Shown here: positions 53,898 to 62,461 of the stretch, piece by piece
How positions within the stretch are numbered: the stretch's first letter is position 1
Layout: every line of letters starts with the position of its first letter
NCBI RefSeq assembly: GCF_031127875.1
Contig: NZ_JARXIA010000005.1
Span: 186,001-250,000 of the forward strand
DNA: 64,000 nucleotides
Reading direction: 5' to 3'
Origin: Pelagicoccus sp. SDUM812005
GTDB taxonomy: Bacteria > Verrucomicrobiota > Verrucomicrobiia > Opitutales > Opitutaceae
Translations under genes and position numbers: made by a program
The notes under the pieces: generated by a model
The model's input: only the letters and a program-made list of their open reading frames with translations
Told to the model about the DNA's origin: nothing
Database searches by the model: none

Positions 53898-54860
53898 ATG
53901 CCTCTTCCCAAGCCCGTAAAGCGAATCGACGGACTCCCCGTCCGAGACTTTCTCGAGAAACATCAAGAGCTGCTTAAGCTGGAAGTCGTGGCCGGGCACC
54001 GCGGGCTGCGCCGCATCATCAAGGAAGGCAGCGTCAACCGCCCCTCCCTCGCCCTCACCGGATTCTACAAGTACTTCGCCAACAAGCGCCTGCAGGTCAT
54101 CGGGGCCGCCGAGATGACCTACCTGCGCAGCCTGCCCTCCGAGGTGGTGCACGAGCGCTTCAACACCATGATCAGCAAGGGCATCCCTTGCCTCATCATC
54201 GCCCGCAACTACAACCCGCTGCCCGTCATGCTGGAGCTCGCGGAGAAACGCAGCCTGCCCATCCTGCGCACCTCCATGATCACCATGAACTTCCTCAACG
54301 CCGCCACCCTCGCGGTCGACGGCGAGTTCGCCCCCACCACCACCGAGCACGGCACCATGATGGACATCAAAGGCATCGGCACCATGATCCGCGGCTCCAG
54401 CGGCGTGGGCAAAAGCGAGTGCGCCCTCGCCCTCATCGAGCGCGGACACTCCATCGTCGCCGACGACATGACCCGCATCAAGCTCATCGACGAGCGCGAG
54501 CTCACCGCCTCCTCCATGGAACTCAACCGCGGCCACATGGAATGCCGCGGCATCGGCATCATCAACGTCGGCGAAATGTTCGGCGTCCGCTCCGTACGCC
54601 TCGAGAAGCGCATCGACCTCGTCATCTCTTTAATAGAAGCCAACAGCGAAACCGAAGAAGATCGCACCGGCCTCGAACAGCAATACTACCCCATCCTCGG
54701 CATCGACGTCCCTCACGTGGAACTCTTCGTCCGCCCCGGACGCGACATGGCCCGCCTCGTGGAAGTCGCCGCCATGGTCCAGGCCCTCAAGCTCCTCGGC
54801 CACGATCCCGCCAAGGAATTCAACGACCGGCTCATCGCCTTCATGGCCAAAAACGCCTGA
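53898..54860 (+). CDS. hprK: HPr kinase/phosphorylase
   Basis: 320 residues. The N-terminal domain (about 1-130) precedes a PEPCK-like kinase domain with P-loop GSSGVGKSECAL near 172-183, the HprK signature region EVVHERF/ECRGIGIINV, and the C-terminal helix with PGRDMARLVEVAA. In Gram-positives HprK phosphorylates HPr at Ser46; in Gram-negatives it is often coupled to incomplete PTS systems that regulate carbon or envelope functions. An in-frame GTG at 53826 overlaps the lptB stop, but ATG 53898 gives the family N-terminus. No HPr or EI gene is in the window. Confidence 0.92.
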   Translation: MPLPKPVKRIDGLPVRDFLEKHQELLKLEVVAGHRGLRRIIKEGSVNRPSLALTGFYKYFANKRLQVIGAAEMTYLRSLPSEVVHERFNTMISKGIPCLIIARNYNPLPVMLELAEKRSLPILRTSMITMNFLNAATLAVDGEFAPTTTEHGTMMDIKGIGTMIRGSSGVGKSECALALIERGHSIVADDMTRIKLIDERELTASSMELNRGHMECRGIGIINVGEMFGVRSVRLEKRIDLVISLIEANSETEEDRTGLEQQYYPILGIDVPHVELFVRPGRDMARLVEVAAMVQALKLLGHDPAKEFNDRLIAFMAKNA

Positions 54861-54920
54861 TCCCGCCCCAGATTAGCCCGCCTTAAAAAAAACTTCCGCG
54901 GCAGGCCGAAAAGCCGCCGA

Positions 54921-54936
54921 AAAACGGGCCCGTTTT
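54921..54936. repeat. Perfect 16-bp palindrome AAAACGGGCCCGTTTT
   Basis: It lies 60 bases after hprK and is followed 3 bases on by TTTTT. It may be a protein-binding site or the remnant of a bidirectional terminator; a loop-free stem would not fold efficiently. Confidence 0.5.
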
Positions 54937-55025
54937 AACATTTTTGTAACCAACGAAACGCCGCCAACTCCCGTGCCTCTGGGCTTCGCCCACAGTTCGC
55001 CAACGCCCGAAAAAGCAATAAAAAG

Positions 55026-55034
55026 TTATCCTCA
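55026..55034 (+). promoter_or_regulatory. DnaA-box-like site (one mismatch)
   Basis: TTATCCTCA differs from TTATCCACA at one position. The following tgttaacaacttgt is of the AT-rich type often found near origins. Confidence 0.4.
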
Positions 55035-55175
55035 ACCGAGTGTTAACAACTTGTCGAAAACTAGGGCTTGAGAAAGCGGATCCAGTTTACGTTACTGTGA
55101 CACTCAACAGCACCCCTTCCTTCCTTCGTGGAGCGGCGGTTGCTCTAAGCCTCTGATTAATAGCCTTTAACAAAA

Positions 55176-55196
55176 CCAGCTCCCTTAAAGAGCTGG
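55176..55196. repeat. Hairpin in the dnaA upstream region
   Basis: Stem ccagctc / gagctgg with a 7-base loop (ccttaaa), no T-run afterwards. It would sit in the dnaA leader or inside the origin region. Confidence 0.45.
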
Positions 55197-55323
55197 TATT
55201 CAACATTTTAGCGACCACTCTTTTTCTTACGCCTCCCACTCAGTCTTTTTTATTCCCAAAGCTTCGCTAAAACCGGCAGAAATTACGTTAGAACATCCCA
55301 CCGACTCCATTCCTCAACACACC

Positions 55324-55332
55324 TGTGAATAA
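55324..55332 (-). promoter_or_regulatory. Exact DnaA box close to dnaA
   Basis: TGTGAATAA, the reverse complement of the consensus TTATTCACA, 22 bases before the dnaA ATG. This position suits autoregulation of dnaA. Confidence 0.65.
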
Positions 55333-55354
55333 CCGCCTGCTTTAACGTAAACCC

Positions 55355-56734
55355 ATGCCACAGCTCACTGAGCAGAATCTCCTCTGGGAAAAAGTCAGAA
55401 CCGAACTTTCCCACGTCCTCCCGAACGACATCTTCCAAAGTTGGTTCACCGACCTCGAATGCCTCGAGGTAAACGGTGAAAACGTCGTGCTCGGCGTCCA
55501 GAACGCCTTCACCGCCTACTGGATCAACGACAACTACTTGGACCTCATCGCCAAGTCCTTCCAGGCCGAGCTCGGGCGCCCCGTGTCCGTAACCATCTCC
55601 AACGATCGCTCCGTCAAGGAAGAAGCCGCCAAGGCCGAAGCCGCCCCAGCCCGCGAACGTCTCGTCACCGAAACGCCGCGTCCCCGCGTCAACACCGCCA
55701 AGAAAACCGGCGAGGCGAACCTCAATCCGCGCAACACCTTCGAGAACTTCGTCATCGGCTCCAACTCCCAGCTGGCCCACGCCGCCTCCATCGCGGTCGC
55801 CCACGCCCCAGCCGGAGCCTACAACCCACTCTTCCTCTACGGCGAAACCGGTCTGGGCAAGACCCACCTCATGCACGCCGTGGGGCACCACATCCTGCAA
55901 AACCGGCCCGACGCCCGCGTGGTCTACCTCTCTTCCGAGAAGTTCACCAACGAGTTCATCTCCGCCATCCAGGAAAACACCCTCACCAAATTCCGCCAAC
56001 GCTACCGCAGCGTCGACGTCCTCCTCATCGACGACGTCCAGTTCCTCAGCGGCAAGGAACGTATCCAGGAAGAGTTCTTCCACACCTTCAACGACCTCTT
56101 CGAGTCGCAAAAGCAGATCTTCCTCTCCAGCGACCGCCCGGCCAACGAAATCGCCAAGCTCGAGTCACGACTCGTCTCCCGCTTCCAGTGGGGACTCGTC
56201 ACCGACATCCAAGCCCCCGACTTCGAAACCCGCGTCGCCATCCTCCGCAAGAAGGCCCTGCAGCATAACTACGATATCTCCGACGAAGTCGTGAACTTCA
56301 TCGCCAAGCATATCGCCAAGAACATCCGCCGCCTCGAAGGCGCCCTCATCAAGGTCTGCAGCTACTCCTCGCTCACCAACAAGCCGCTCAACATCGCGAC
56401 TTGCGAGCAACTCCTCTCCGACGTGCTCATGGAAGCTGCCAAGCAGCAGCTCAACATCGACACCATCCAGAAGAAAGTCGCCGAGTACTTCGAGCTCCGC
56501 CACTCCGACATGCTTTCCCGCCGCCGCCCGGCCCACATCGCCGTGCCACGCCAGATCGCCATGTACCTCAGCCGCGAGCTCACCAAGCACTCCCTCCAGG
56601 AAGTCGGCGAAGCCTTCGGCGGCCGCGACCACGGCACCGTCATCCACGCCTGCAAGCAGGTCGACAACCTCGTCGAGCAAGACGACTCCGTGCGCCACTC
56701 CGTCGAGTATTTGAAGAACATCCTCTCCAAATAA
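55355..56734 (+). CDS. dnaA: Chromosomal replication initiator DnaA
   Basis: 459 residues. Domain I (about 5-85, [20 protein letters not shown]), a short linker, the AAA+ domain with [15 protein letters not shown], Walker A GETGLGKT (163-170), Walker [14 protein letters not shown], and domain IV with the DnaA signature [15 protein letters not shown] near 422, which reads DnaA boxes. It opens the origin for replication. dnaN does not follow, unlike the order in many phyla; a strong terminator comes straight after. Confidence 0.98.
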   Translation: MPQLTEQNLLWEKVRTELSHVLPNDIFQSWFTDLECLEVNGENVVLGVQNAFTAYWINDNYLDLIAKSFQAELGRPVSVTISNDRSVKEEAAKAEAAPARERLVTETPRPRVNTAKKTGEANLNPRNTFENFVIGSNSQLAHAASIAVAHAPAGAYNPLFLYGETGLGKTHLMHAVGHHILQNRPDARVVYLSSEKFTNEFISAIQENTLTKFRQRYRSVDVLLIDDVQFLSGKERIQEEFFHTFNDLFESQKQIFLSSDRPANEIAKLESRLVSRFQWGLVTDIQAPDFETRVAILRKKALQHNYDISDEVVNFIAKHIAKNIRRLEGALIKVCSYSSLTNKPLNIATCEQLLSDVLMEAAKQQLNIDTIQKKVAEYFELRHSDMLSRRRPAHIAVPRQIAMYLSRELTKHSLQEVGEAFGGRDHGTVIHACKQVDNLVEQDDSVRHSVEYLKNILSK

Positions 56735-56761
56735 ACTTTCCCTTACCAAACCCTTGGTCCG

Positions 56762-56795
56762 AAAACGCCTCCGCCCCCCCGCGGAGGCGTTTTTT
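56762..56795 (+). terminator. Terminator after dnaA
   Basis: Stem aaaacgcctccgc / gcggaggcgtttt (13 bp) with a C6 loop and a T-run. Confidence 0.92.
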
Positions 56796-56851
56796 CTTTC
56801 TACAATTTCTTCCTTTCCCTTTTCGCCAATCGCCCTTCACTCTCCCAACAA

Positions 56852-57316
56852 ATGTCCCTTTCAAACGAGCAAAAGAGCCAAATCGCACAACAACTCGCCG
56901 ATGGAGCCAGCATCGCCGATATCCAGCGCCTCATCGTCGACGACTATAAAATTCCCATGACCTACATGGAAGTCCGCTTCCTCATGGACGATCTCAACCT
57001 CGACCTCGCCCCGCCACCCGAGCCCGAGCCAGACGCAGAGGCCGACGCCGATTCCCTCGAAGCCCAACCCGCCGAAGCAGAACTCGTCGGCGGCGACGGA
57101 TCCGTATCCGTCGAAATGGACAAGATCAAGCGCCCCGGCGCCGCCCTCAGCGGCAGCGTCACCTTCAGCGACGGCGTCAGCGCCAACTGGACCGTCGACC
57201 CCTACGGACGCCTCGGCCTCGACTGCGCCCAAGAAGGCTACCAGCCGAGCCCCGAAGACATCGAAGCCTTCCAGCTCGAGCTCCAACGCCAGATGCAAGG
57301 CCCCGCCGGCCTCTAG
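56852..57316 (+). CDS. Small acidic protein with N-terminal helical domain, function unknown
   Basis: 154 residues in three parts: a helical N-terminus (EQKSQIAQQLADGASIADIQ, about 6-25) followed by VDDYKIPMTYMEVRFLMDDL, reminiscent of a winged or helix-turn-helix unit; a Pro/Glu/Asp-rich linker (about 53-75); and a C-terminal beta part (GSVTFSDGVSANWTVDPYG, about 100-118) with a final helix. I recognise no family. It lies between dnaA and the arsenic genes, 120 bases before arsD, with the ars promoter in that gap, so it is probably a separate unit. Confidence 0.7.
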   Translation: MSLSNEQKSQIAQQLADGASIADIQRLIVDDYKIPMTYMEVRFLMDDLNLDLAPPPEPEPDAEADADSLEAQPAEAELVGGDGSVSVEMDKIKRPGAALSGSVTFSDGVSANWTVDPYGRLGLDCAQEGYQPSPEDIEAFQLELQRQMQGPAGL

Positions 57317-57376
57317 CCGAAAAAGCAGCGCGGCGCCTTAGCCCGCGACCGCATCGCTGGATCAAACACCAACAAG

Positions 57377-57394
57377 TATTCCCAAAAGTGAATA
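57377..57394. promoter_or_regulatory. Candidate ArsR operator 1
   Basis: TATTC-N8-GAATA, 15 of 18 bases identical to operator 2 located 50 bases downstream. It lies just upstream of the -35 element of the arsD promoter. Confidence 0.65.
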
Positions 57395-57400
57395 TACCTC

Positions 57401-57430
57401 TTGACCTTCCGGACGAGAAGGCAACATATT
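57401..57430 (+). promoter_or_regulatory. Candidate sigma-70-type promoter of arsD
   Basis: -35 TTGACC and -10 CATATT with 18 bases between. The -10 overlaps operator 2. A start site about seven bases after the -10 would fall at the arsD ATG, suggesting a leaderless or near-leaderless message. Confidence 0.45.
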
Positions 57431-57444
57431 CCCCAACATGAATA
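57427..57444. promoter_or_regulatory. Candidate ArsR operator 2
   Basis: TATTC-N8-GAATA, covering the -10 element and the arsD start codon, where a bound repressor would block transcription. Confidence 0.68.
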
Positions 57445-57833
57445 CTGTAGAGATCTACGATCCCGCCCTTTGCTGCTCGACCGGAGTTTGCGGCCCCACG
57501 CCCGACTCCGACCTTACCGCCTTCGCCTCCACCCTCGAGAAGCTCAAGGCCCAAGGCGTCGCGGTCAGCCGACACAACCTAGCTCAGGAGCCGCTCGCCT
57601 TCGCCCAAAACGCCGCCGTCAAAAGTATCCTCGAAACGCAGGGCGACTCCGCCCTGCCCCTCGTATTCATCGACGGCGCCCTCCAATTCCGCGGCGCCTA
57701 CCCCACCGCTGCCCAGCTCGAGCAAGCGCTCGCCCCCGCAGCCAAGCAGCCCATCGCCTTCAGCAAGGTCGACGCTCCCAAGGCCACCGTTAAGTCAAGC
57801 TCCTGCTGCGATCCTTCCTCCGGCTGCTGCTAA
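57438..57833 (+). CDS. arsD: Arsenite metallochaperone ArsD
   Basis: 131 residues of the thioredoxin-like ArsD family. It has the As(III)-binding cysteines C12, C13 and C18 in LCCSTGVCGP, exactly the numbering of E. coli ArsD, and a C-terminal Cys pair cluster (SSCCDPSSGCC) as in the plasmid proteins. It passes arsenite to ArsA, encoded next. Two operator-like repeats lie around its promoter, the second overlapping the ATG. Confidence 0.95.
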   Translation: MNTVEIYDPALCCSTGVCGPTPDSDLTAFASTLEKLKAQGVAVSRHNLAQEPLAFAQNAAVKSILETQGDSALPLVFIDGALQFRGAYPTAAQLEQALAPAAKQPIAFSKVDAPKATVKSSSCCDPSSGCC

Positions 57834-57948
57834 AACTCAGCCGCTCGACCATCGCGTCCCACCCCGCCTCGAACCCAATCTCGAAGCGGACCGGCTACCT
57901 AGCAGCCAACGAACCCGCCACCCGCAAACCATCATCCACTCTCCAAAC

Positions 57949-59688
57949 ATGAGCACCACCCTAGCCGCCCGCCCAGTCGCCCACTTCCTTGAGCAAGCCA
58001 CCCGCTTCCTCTTCTTCACCGGAAAAGGCGGCGTCGGAAAGACCTCCCTCGCCTGCGCCACCGCCGTAGCCCTCGCCGATGCCGGCAAGTCCGTCCTGCT
58101 CGTCAGCACCGACCCCGCCTCCAACCTCGACGAAGTCCTCAGCACCGAGCTTACCAACACGCCCTCTCCCGTCAAAGGCCTCGAAAGCAAGCTCGACGCC
58201 CTCAACATCGACCCCGAAGCCGCCGCCCGCGACTATCGCGAGCGCATCGTCGGCCCCATCCGCGGCATCCTGCCGGAGGCCACCGTGAAAAACATCGAGG
58301 AGCAGCTTTCCGGAGCCTGCACCACGGAAATCGCCAGCTTCAACGAATTCTCCAGCCTGCTCGGAAATCCCGAGTCGGTTTCCCGGTACGACCACATCAT
58401 CCTAGACACCGCTCCCACCGGGCACACCCTTCGTCTCCTCGCCCTCCCCGCCGCCTGGACCGACTTCATTGCGGAAAACAAATCCGGCTCCACCTGCCTC
58501 GGCCCCCTCTCCGGCCTCGCCGACCAACGCGACGTCTACGAGCGAGCCCTCGCCGCCTTGCAGGACTCCAGCCAAACCACCCTCGTCCTCGTCTCCCGCG
58601 CCGACACGCCTTCCCTACAAGAAGCCGAACGCGCCCGCGCCGAACTCTCAGCCATCGGAATTGCCAAGCAATCCCTCATCCTCAACGCCGTCTTCTACGC
58701 CAGCGCCAGCGGCGACCCCCTTGCCCAAGCCATCGAGCGCCGCGCCCAGGACGCCTTACAAAAGATCCCTGCTTCGCTCTCCGCCCTGCCGACCTTCCAA
58801 TCTCCCTACCGCGTCAGCGGACTCACCGGACTCGACCACCTTCGCTCCCTGTATTCAAATAGCGAAGACGACTCCCCCGTTCCCACCGCCCCCACCTCCC
58901 ACCAGAGCCATCCGCAGCTCGACGATCTCATCGAAGAAATCGCCGCCTCCGGACGCGGCGTCATCATGACCATGGGCAAAGGCGGCGTCGGAAAAACCAC
59001 CCTCGCCAAACGCATCGCCCTCGAGCTGGCCCAACGCGGAAAGAAAACGCTCCTCACCACTACCGATCCCGCCAACCACGTTTCGGACCTCGCAGCCGAA
59101 GCAGGCCTCCCGCTCTCCGTCAGCTCCATCGATCCCAAGGAAGTCACTCGCCAACACGTCGAAACCGTACTCGCTACCACCGGCAAGGATCTCGACGCAG
59201 CCGCCCGCGCCTTGCTCGAAGAGGAGCTCAGCTCGCCCTGCACCGAAGAAATCGCGGTCTTCACCGCCTTCGCCCACGAAGTGGCCAAGGGCCAGGACCA
59301 GTTCGTAGTCCTCGACACCGCCCCCACCGGGCACACCTTGCTGCTGCTCGACGCCACCGAAGCTTACCACCGCGAGGTGCTCAAGAACGCCTCCGCCCTG
59401 CCGGAAGCCGTGCAACACCTCCTCCCTCGCCTGCGCAACCCGGAGTACACCAAAACCCTCATCGTGGCCCTCCCCGAAGCCACCCCCGTACACGAAGCGG
59501 CCCAGCTCCAGAGCGACCTGCGACGAGCCGGCATCGAACCGCACGCCTGGATCCTCAACCAATGTATCGACGCCAAGGATACCAGCGATCCCAAGCTCCT
59601 CGCCAAGGCCCAGCACGAAAAAAACTACATCCAAGAAGTTGCCCAGCAACACGCCTCCCGCTACGCCCTCACCCCCTGGACCGCGTAG
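57949..59688 (+). CDS. arsA: Arsenite-stimulated ATPase ArsA
   Basis: 579 residues with two homologous ATPase halves, each with the deviant P-loop GKGGVGKT (about 25-32 and 343-350) and the DTAPTGHTL signal-transduction motif ([24 protein letters not shown]). The three cysteines of the As(III) site are kept: C124 (SGACTTEI), C183 (STCLGP) and C431 (SPCTEEI), equivalent to C113, C172 and C422 of E. coli ArsA. It normally energises the ArsB arsenite channel; no such channel gene is in this cluster. Confidence 0.96.
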   Translation: MSTTLAARPVAHFLEQATRFLFFTGKGGVGKTSLACATAVALADAGKSVLLVSTDPASNLDEVLSTELTNTPSPVKGLESKLDALNIDPEAAARDYRERIVGPIRGILPEATVKNIEEQLSGACTTEIASFNEFSSLLGNPESVSRYDHIILDTAPTGHTLRLLALPAAWTDFIAENKSGSTCLGPLSGLADQRDVYERALAALQDSSQTTLVLVSRADTPSLQEAERARAELSAIGIAKQSLILNAVFYASASGDPLAQAIERRAQDALQKIPASLSALPTFQSPYRVSGLTGLDHLRSLYSNSEDDSPVPTAPTSHQSHPQLDDLIEEIAASGRGVIMTMGKGGVGKTTLAKRIALELAQRGKKTLLTTTDPANHVSDLAAEAGLPLSVSSIDPKEVTRQHVETVLATTGKDLDAAARALLEEELSSPCTEEIAVFTAFAHEVAKGQDQFVVLDTAPTGHTLLLLDATEAYHREVLKNASALPEAVQHLLPRLRNPEYTKTLIVALPEATPVHEAAQLQSDLRRAGIEPHAWILNQCIDAKDTSDPKLLAKAQHEKNYIQEVAQQHASRYALTPWTA

Positions 59689-59728
59689 CTCCCCCTTTCC
59701 ACGAGCAAACGTCAAAAAAGCTTACTCA

Positions 59729-60151
59729 ATGAAAAAGATCCTCATCCTCTGCACCGGAAACTCCTGCCGCAGCCACATGGCCGAAGGCATCCTCAGAAAC
59801 GCTCTCGGCGACGCCCATCAAGTCTTCTCCGCGGGAGCCAAGCCATCCGGCTACGTGCACCCGCAAGCCATCGAAGTAATGAAGGAAATCGGCATCGACG
59901 TCTCCGGCCACACCTCCAAGCACCTCGACCAGTTCCTGGACGCCGGCATCGACACCGTCATTACCGTTTGCGGCAACGCAGACCAAGCCTGCCCCACCTT
60001 CCCGGGCCAGGTCAATCGCTACCACTGGGGCTTCGAAGATCCCCCCCACGCCCAACGCGACGGCGAAGAGCTCGTCGACGCCTTCCGCCGCATCCGAGAC
60101 GAGATCAAGCTCGTCTTCGAAGCCTACGCGGCCGGCCTGCTGGAGAAGTAA
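59729..60151 (+). CDS. arsC: Arsenate reductase, thioredoxin-coupled (low-molecular-weight phosphatase type)
   Basis: 140 residues. The phosphatase-like P-loop CTGNSCRS holds C8 and C13, and C81 and C88 lie in [10 protein letters not shown], matching Cys10/15/82/89 of Staphylococcus ArsC. It reduces arsenate to arsenite, passing the disulfide to thioredoxin. The GHTSKHL segment after VSG is also family-typical. The start ATG 59729 was chosen over in-frame upstream codons inside arsA. Confidence 0.95.
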   Translation: MKKILILCTGNSCRSHMAEGILRNALGDAHQVFSAGAKPSGYVHPQAIEVMKEIGIDVSGHTSKHLDQFLDAGIDTVITVCGNADQACPTFPGQVNRYHWGFEDPPHAQRDGEELVDAFRRIRDEIKLVFEAYAAGLLEK

Positions 60152-60176
60152 GGGCCACCCCAAAAATCGATCAGAA

Positions 60177-60204
60177 TTAACGGATCTAATGCAAGGTCCG
60201 TTAA
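60177..60204. repeat. Inverted repeat between arsC and the SulP gene
   Basis: Perfect 8-bp arms TTAACGGA / TCCGTTAA around a 12-base spacer. It might act as a weak terminator or as part of a leader structure for the permease gene. Confidence 0.4.
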
Positions 60205-60230
60205 GGAATCCTTTGACTCCGGTGGAAGAT

Positions 60231-60252
60231 CGTCCGTTGCTCGCAACGGACG
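60231..60252. repeat. Hairpin directly upstream of the SulP start codon
   Basis: A perfect 10-bp stem (cgtccgttgc / gcaacggacg) with a 2-base loop as written, ending 11 bases before the GTG start. It would occupy the ribosome-binding region. Confidence 0.45.
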
Positions 60253-60263
60253 TCTAAACCGCC

Positions 60264-62009
60264 GTGAAATCAAGCAAGCCGCGAAAATTCACCCTTCCCC
60301 TTTTCAAGTTCCTTAAAGGATACCGCAAGAAGGACCTAGTCTCAGACACCAAAGCAGGAGCCAACGTAGCCCTGCTCGACTTTCCCCAAGGCATGGCCTA
60401 CGCCATGATCGCTGGCCTACCGGTCAATTTCGGAATCTACTCCAGCGCCCTCGGCTCCCTCGTCGGCCCCCTCCTCGGAAGCTCCCGCTTCCTCATGCTG
60501 GGCCCCACCAACGCCAGCGCCGTCCTCCTGCTCAGCGGCTTCCTCTCCCTCGACTGGCCCGAAGCGCAGCGCATCGCCGCCATGCCGCTGCTCCTGCTCA
60601 TGATCGGCGCCATCATGATCGCAGGCGCCATCGCCCGGGCCGACATCGTCATCCGCTACGTCTCCCGATCCGTCGTCACCGGCTACGTCAGCGCCGCCGC
60701 CCTGCTCATCATCGTCAACCAGCTCAAGCCCGCCCTCGGCATCGAGGCCCCCCGAGCCGCCACCTTCCTAGACTCCCTCATCGTAACCGTTACCCACATC
60801 GGCTCCTTCTCGCCGGCCTCCCTCGGACTCTCCCTCGGCACCATCCTCCTCGCCCTCGCCTTCAAGCGCTGGTTCACAGCCGTCCCCTACGTCGCCGTCA
60901 CCCTGGCCCTCGCCGCCGGTGCCGCCTGGTTCCTGCCCCGCTTCGGCCTCAGCTTCCCCTCCCTCGACTCCGTGCCCGTGGGCAGCTGGCCCATCAGCAT
61001 CCCACGCTTCGACTGGGACCAAATGCACGACCTGCTCGGCGTCGCCTTCGCCATCGCCTTTCTCTCCCTGCTGGAAAGCGCCTCCATTGCCAAGGCTCTC
61101 GCCTCCCAAGCGGGCGACACCGTCGACATCCGCCAGCAAATGATCAGCATGGGCGTGGCGGATACGGTCAATGCCTTCGGATCCGGCATGCCTGTATCCG
61201 GATCTCTGACACGCTCCAGCCTCAACTACGCCAGCGGAGCCAAGTCCCCCATCTCCTCCATGACCAGCGGGGCCATCCTCGTCGTCGGAGCCCTGCTCCT
61301 CGGCCCCGTCATCGGCTACATCCCGAAGGCCGCCCTCGCCGCCCTCGTCATCCTCGTGGGCGTTTCGCTCATCCGCCCCGCCACCATCAAGGCCCTCGTC
61401 AAAGCTACCAAGTCCGACTGCACCACCTTCCTCATCACCTTTTTCGCCGGTCTGGTCTTCCCGCTCGATACCGCCATCTACGCAGGCGTAGCCGTCTCCG
61501 TACTGCTCTTCCTCAAGAAGGCCTCTACTCCCGACCTCGTGGAATACGGCTTCAACGAACGAGGCGAACTCACCGAAAAACAGGGCGACACCGAAAAGGC
61601 GGCCATTTCTATCATGCACGTGGAGGGCGATTTGTTCTTCGGATCTACCGACGTATTCGAAGAGCAACTACGCCATCTCGTAGTCATCCCGGAAATCAAG
61701 GTCATCATCCTGCGACTCAAGAATGCCCGCCACCTCGACGCCACCGGTGCCCTGGCCATCGGGGACTTCGTCAAGCAAGCCCGCAGCCGCGGCGTGGAAG
61801 TCGTTGTCAGCGGCGCCATGCCCGAGATCATGCGAGTGCTCAACAACACCGGAGTCAGCGAAATCCTCGGCAAGGAAAACCTCATGGAATTCACCCCTGA
61901 CAACGTCACCTTGAGCACCCGAAACGCCCTCAAGCGCGCTCAAGCCCTACTCGGCGCCGAATCCGCCGAAATCATGCTCTTCGGCCGCAAGAAAATCGTC
62001 GAAGACTAG
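60264..62009 (+). CDS. SulP-family anion transporter with STAS domain
   Basis: 581 residues. A membrane part of about 10-14 helices with ALLDFPQGMAYAMIAGLPV (the SulP signature, around 36-54), then a cytoplasmic STAS domain at about 451-555 (MHVEGDLFFGSTDVFEEQL, DATGALAIGDFV). SulP proteins import or exchange sulfate, bicarbonate or other anions. It starts with GTG; no ATG lies near. It is the only permease in the ars cluster, 112 bases after arsC in the same direction, and is bounded on the other side by arsR, so an arsenic-related role is possible but not shown by the sequence. Confidence 0.93.
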   Translation: MKSSKPRKFTLPLFKFLKGYRKKDLVSDTKAGANVALLDFPQGMAYAMIAGLPVNFGIYSSALGSLVGPLLGSSRFLMLGPTNASAVLLLSGFLSLDWPEAQRIAAMPLLLLMIGAIMIAGAIARADIVIRYVSRSVVTGYVSAAALLIIVNQLKPALGIEAPRAATFLDSLIVTVTHIGSFSPASLGLSLGTILLALAFKRWFTAVPYVAVTLALAAGAAWFLPRFGLSFPSLDSVPVGSWPISIPRFDWDQMHDLLGVAFAIAFLSLLESASIAKALASQAGDTVDIRQQMISMGVADTVNAFGSGMPVSGSLTRSSLNYASGAKSPISSMTSGAILVVGALLLGPVIGYIPKAALAALVILVGVSLIRPATIKALVKATKSDCTTFLITFFAGLVFPLDTAIYAGVAVSVLLFLKKASTPDLVEYGFNERGELTEKQGDTEKAAISIMHVEGDLFFGSTDVFEEQLRHLVVIPEIKVIILRLKNARHLDATGALAIGDFVKQARSRGVEVVVSGAMPEIMRVLNNTGVSEILGKENLMEFTPDNVTLSTRNALKRAQALLGAESAEIMLFGRKKIVED

Positions 62010-62025
62010 AGCCCAGCCGCTCCCC

Positions 62026-62406
62026 TCAATCGCAGGCGCCATCGCAGCAGCCCGCTTCGCGCGGAACGCAGGCAATGCTCGTATCCAATTTGCTAAGACG
62101 CTGCAGGTCGGCCGCATACTCCCCCTCCGAGAAGATAGCCTCCAACTCCCTCATATTCGCAGCGAATAGCGCATTGTCCGCCGCTGCGATCTCATAGATC
62201 GTCCAGTTGTTGTAGCGGCGCGACTCCAGCAAACCATGCTTCTTCAAGTACGAGAGCTGCTTGGAAACCTTGGACTGCGGCATCTCCAGCGCCTCCTGCA
62301 CGTGACACACGCACAAGGGACCCTGCCTCAAGAGGTTAAGAATCCGCAGCCGAGATTCCTCAGCCAAACACTTGTAAAACGAAACGCAGTCCATTGGATA
62401 CAGCAT
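62026..62406 (-). CDS. arsR: ArsR-family arsenic-responsive repressor
   Basis: 126 residues with the ArsR/SmtB winged helix: RLRILNLLRQGPLCVCHVQ (about 19-37), the recognition helix MPQSKVSKQLSYLKKHGLL, and a beta wing. Counting from ATG 62406 the metal-binding pair is C32 and C34, the numbering of E. coli ArsR; the third E. coli Cys (37) is absent, and a Cys-rich end (CCDGACD) may complete the site. ATG 62394 is an alternative start. It faces sulP tail to tail and follows ligA on the minus strand. An operator-like repeat at 62404-62421 suggests autoregulation. Confidence 0.92.
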   Translation of the reverse strand: MLYPMDCVSFYKCLAEESRLRILNLLRQGPLCVCHVQEALEMPQSKVSKQLSYLKKHGLLESRRYNNWTIYEIAAADNALFAANMRELEAIFSEGEYAADLQRLSKLDTSIACVPREAGCCDGACD

Positions 62407-62421
62407 TCTCCCCCTAGAATA
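62404..62421. promoter_or_regulatory. Candidate ArsR operator 3 at the arsR start
   Basis: CATTC-N8-GAATA, the same arms and spacing as the two sites before arsD with one base changed. It overlaps the arsR ATG, just as operator 2 overlaps the arsD ATG. Confidence 0.6.
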
Positions 62422-62461
62422 TTCAGTCAAGCATTCTGCTTCCGGAAAGCCTCGCCCGAGA

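Larger units (their letters stand above)
54861..55354. other. Non-coding region before dnaA, candidate replication origin
   Basis: 494 bases without a gene between hprK and dnaA. It holds AT-rich parts (54885-54955 and 55165-55275), one exact DnaA box next to dnaA, one box with a single mismatch, a perfect 16-bp palindrome and a hairpin (listed separately). This is the usual place for oriC, but only two box-like sites is few, so the main origin could lie elsewhere. Confidence 0.5.
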
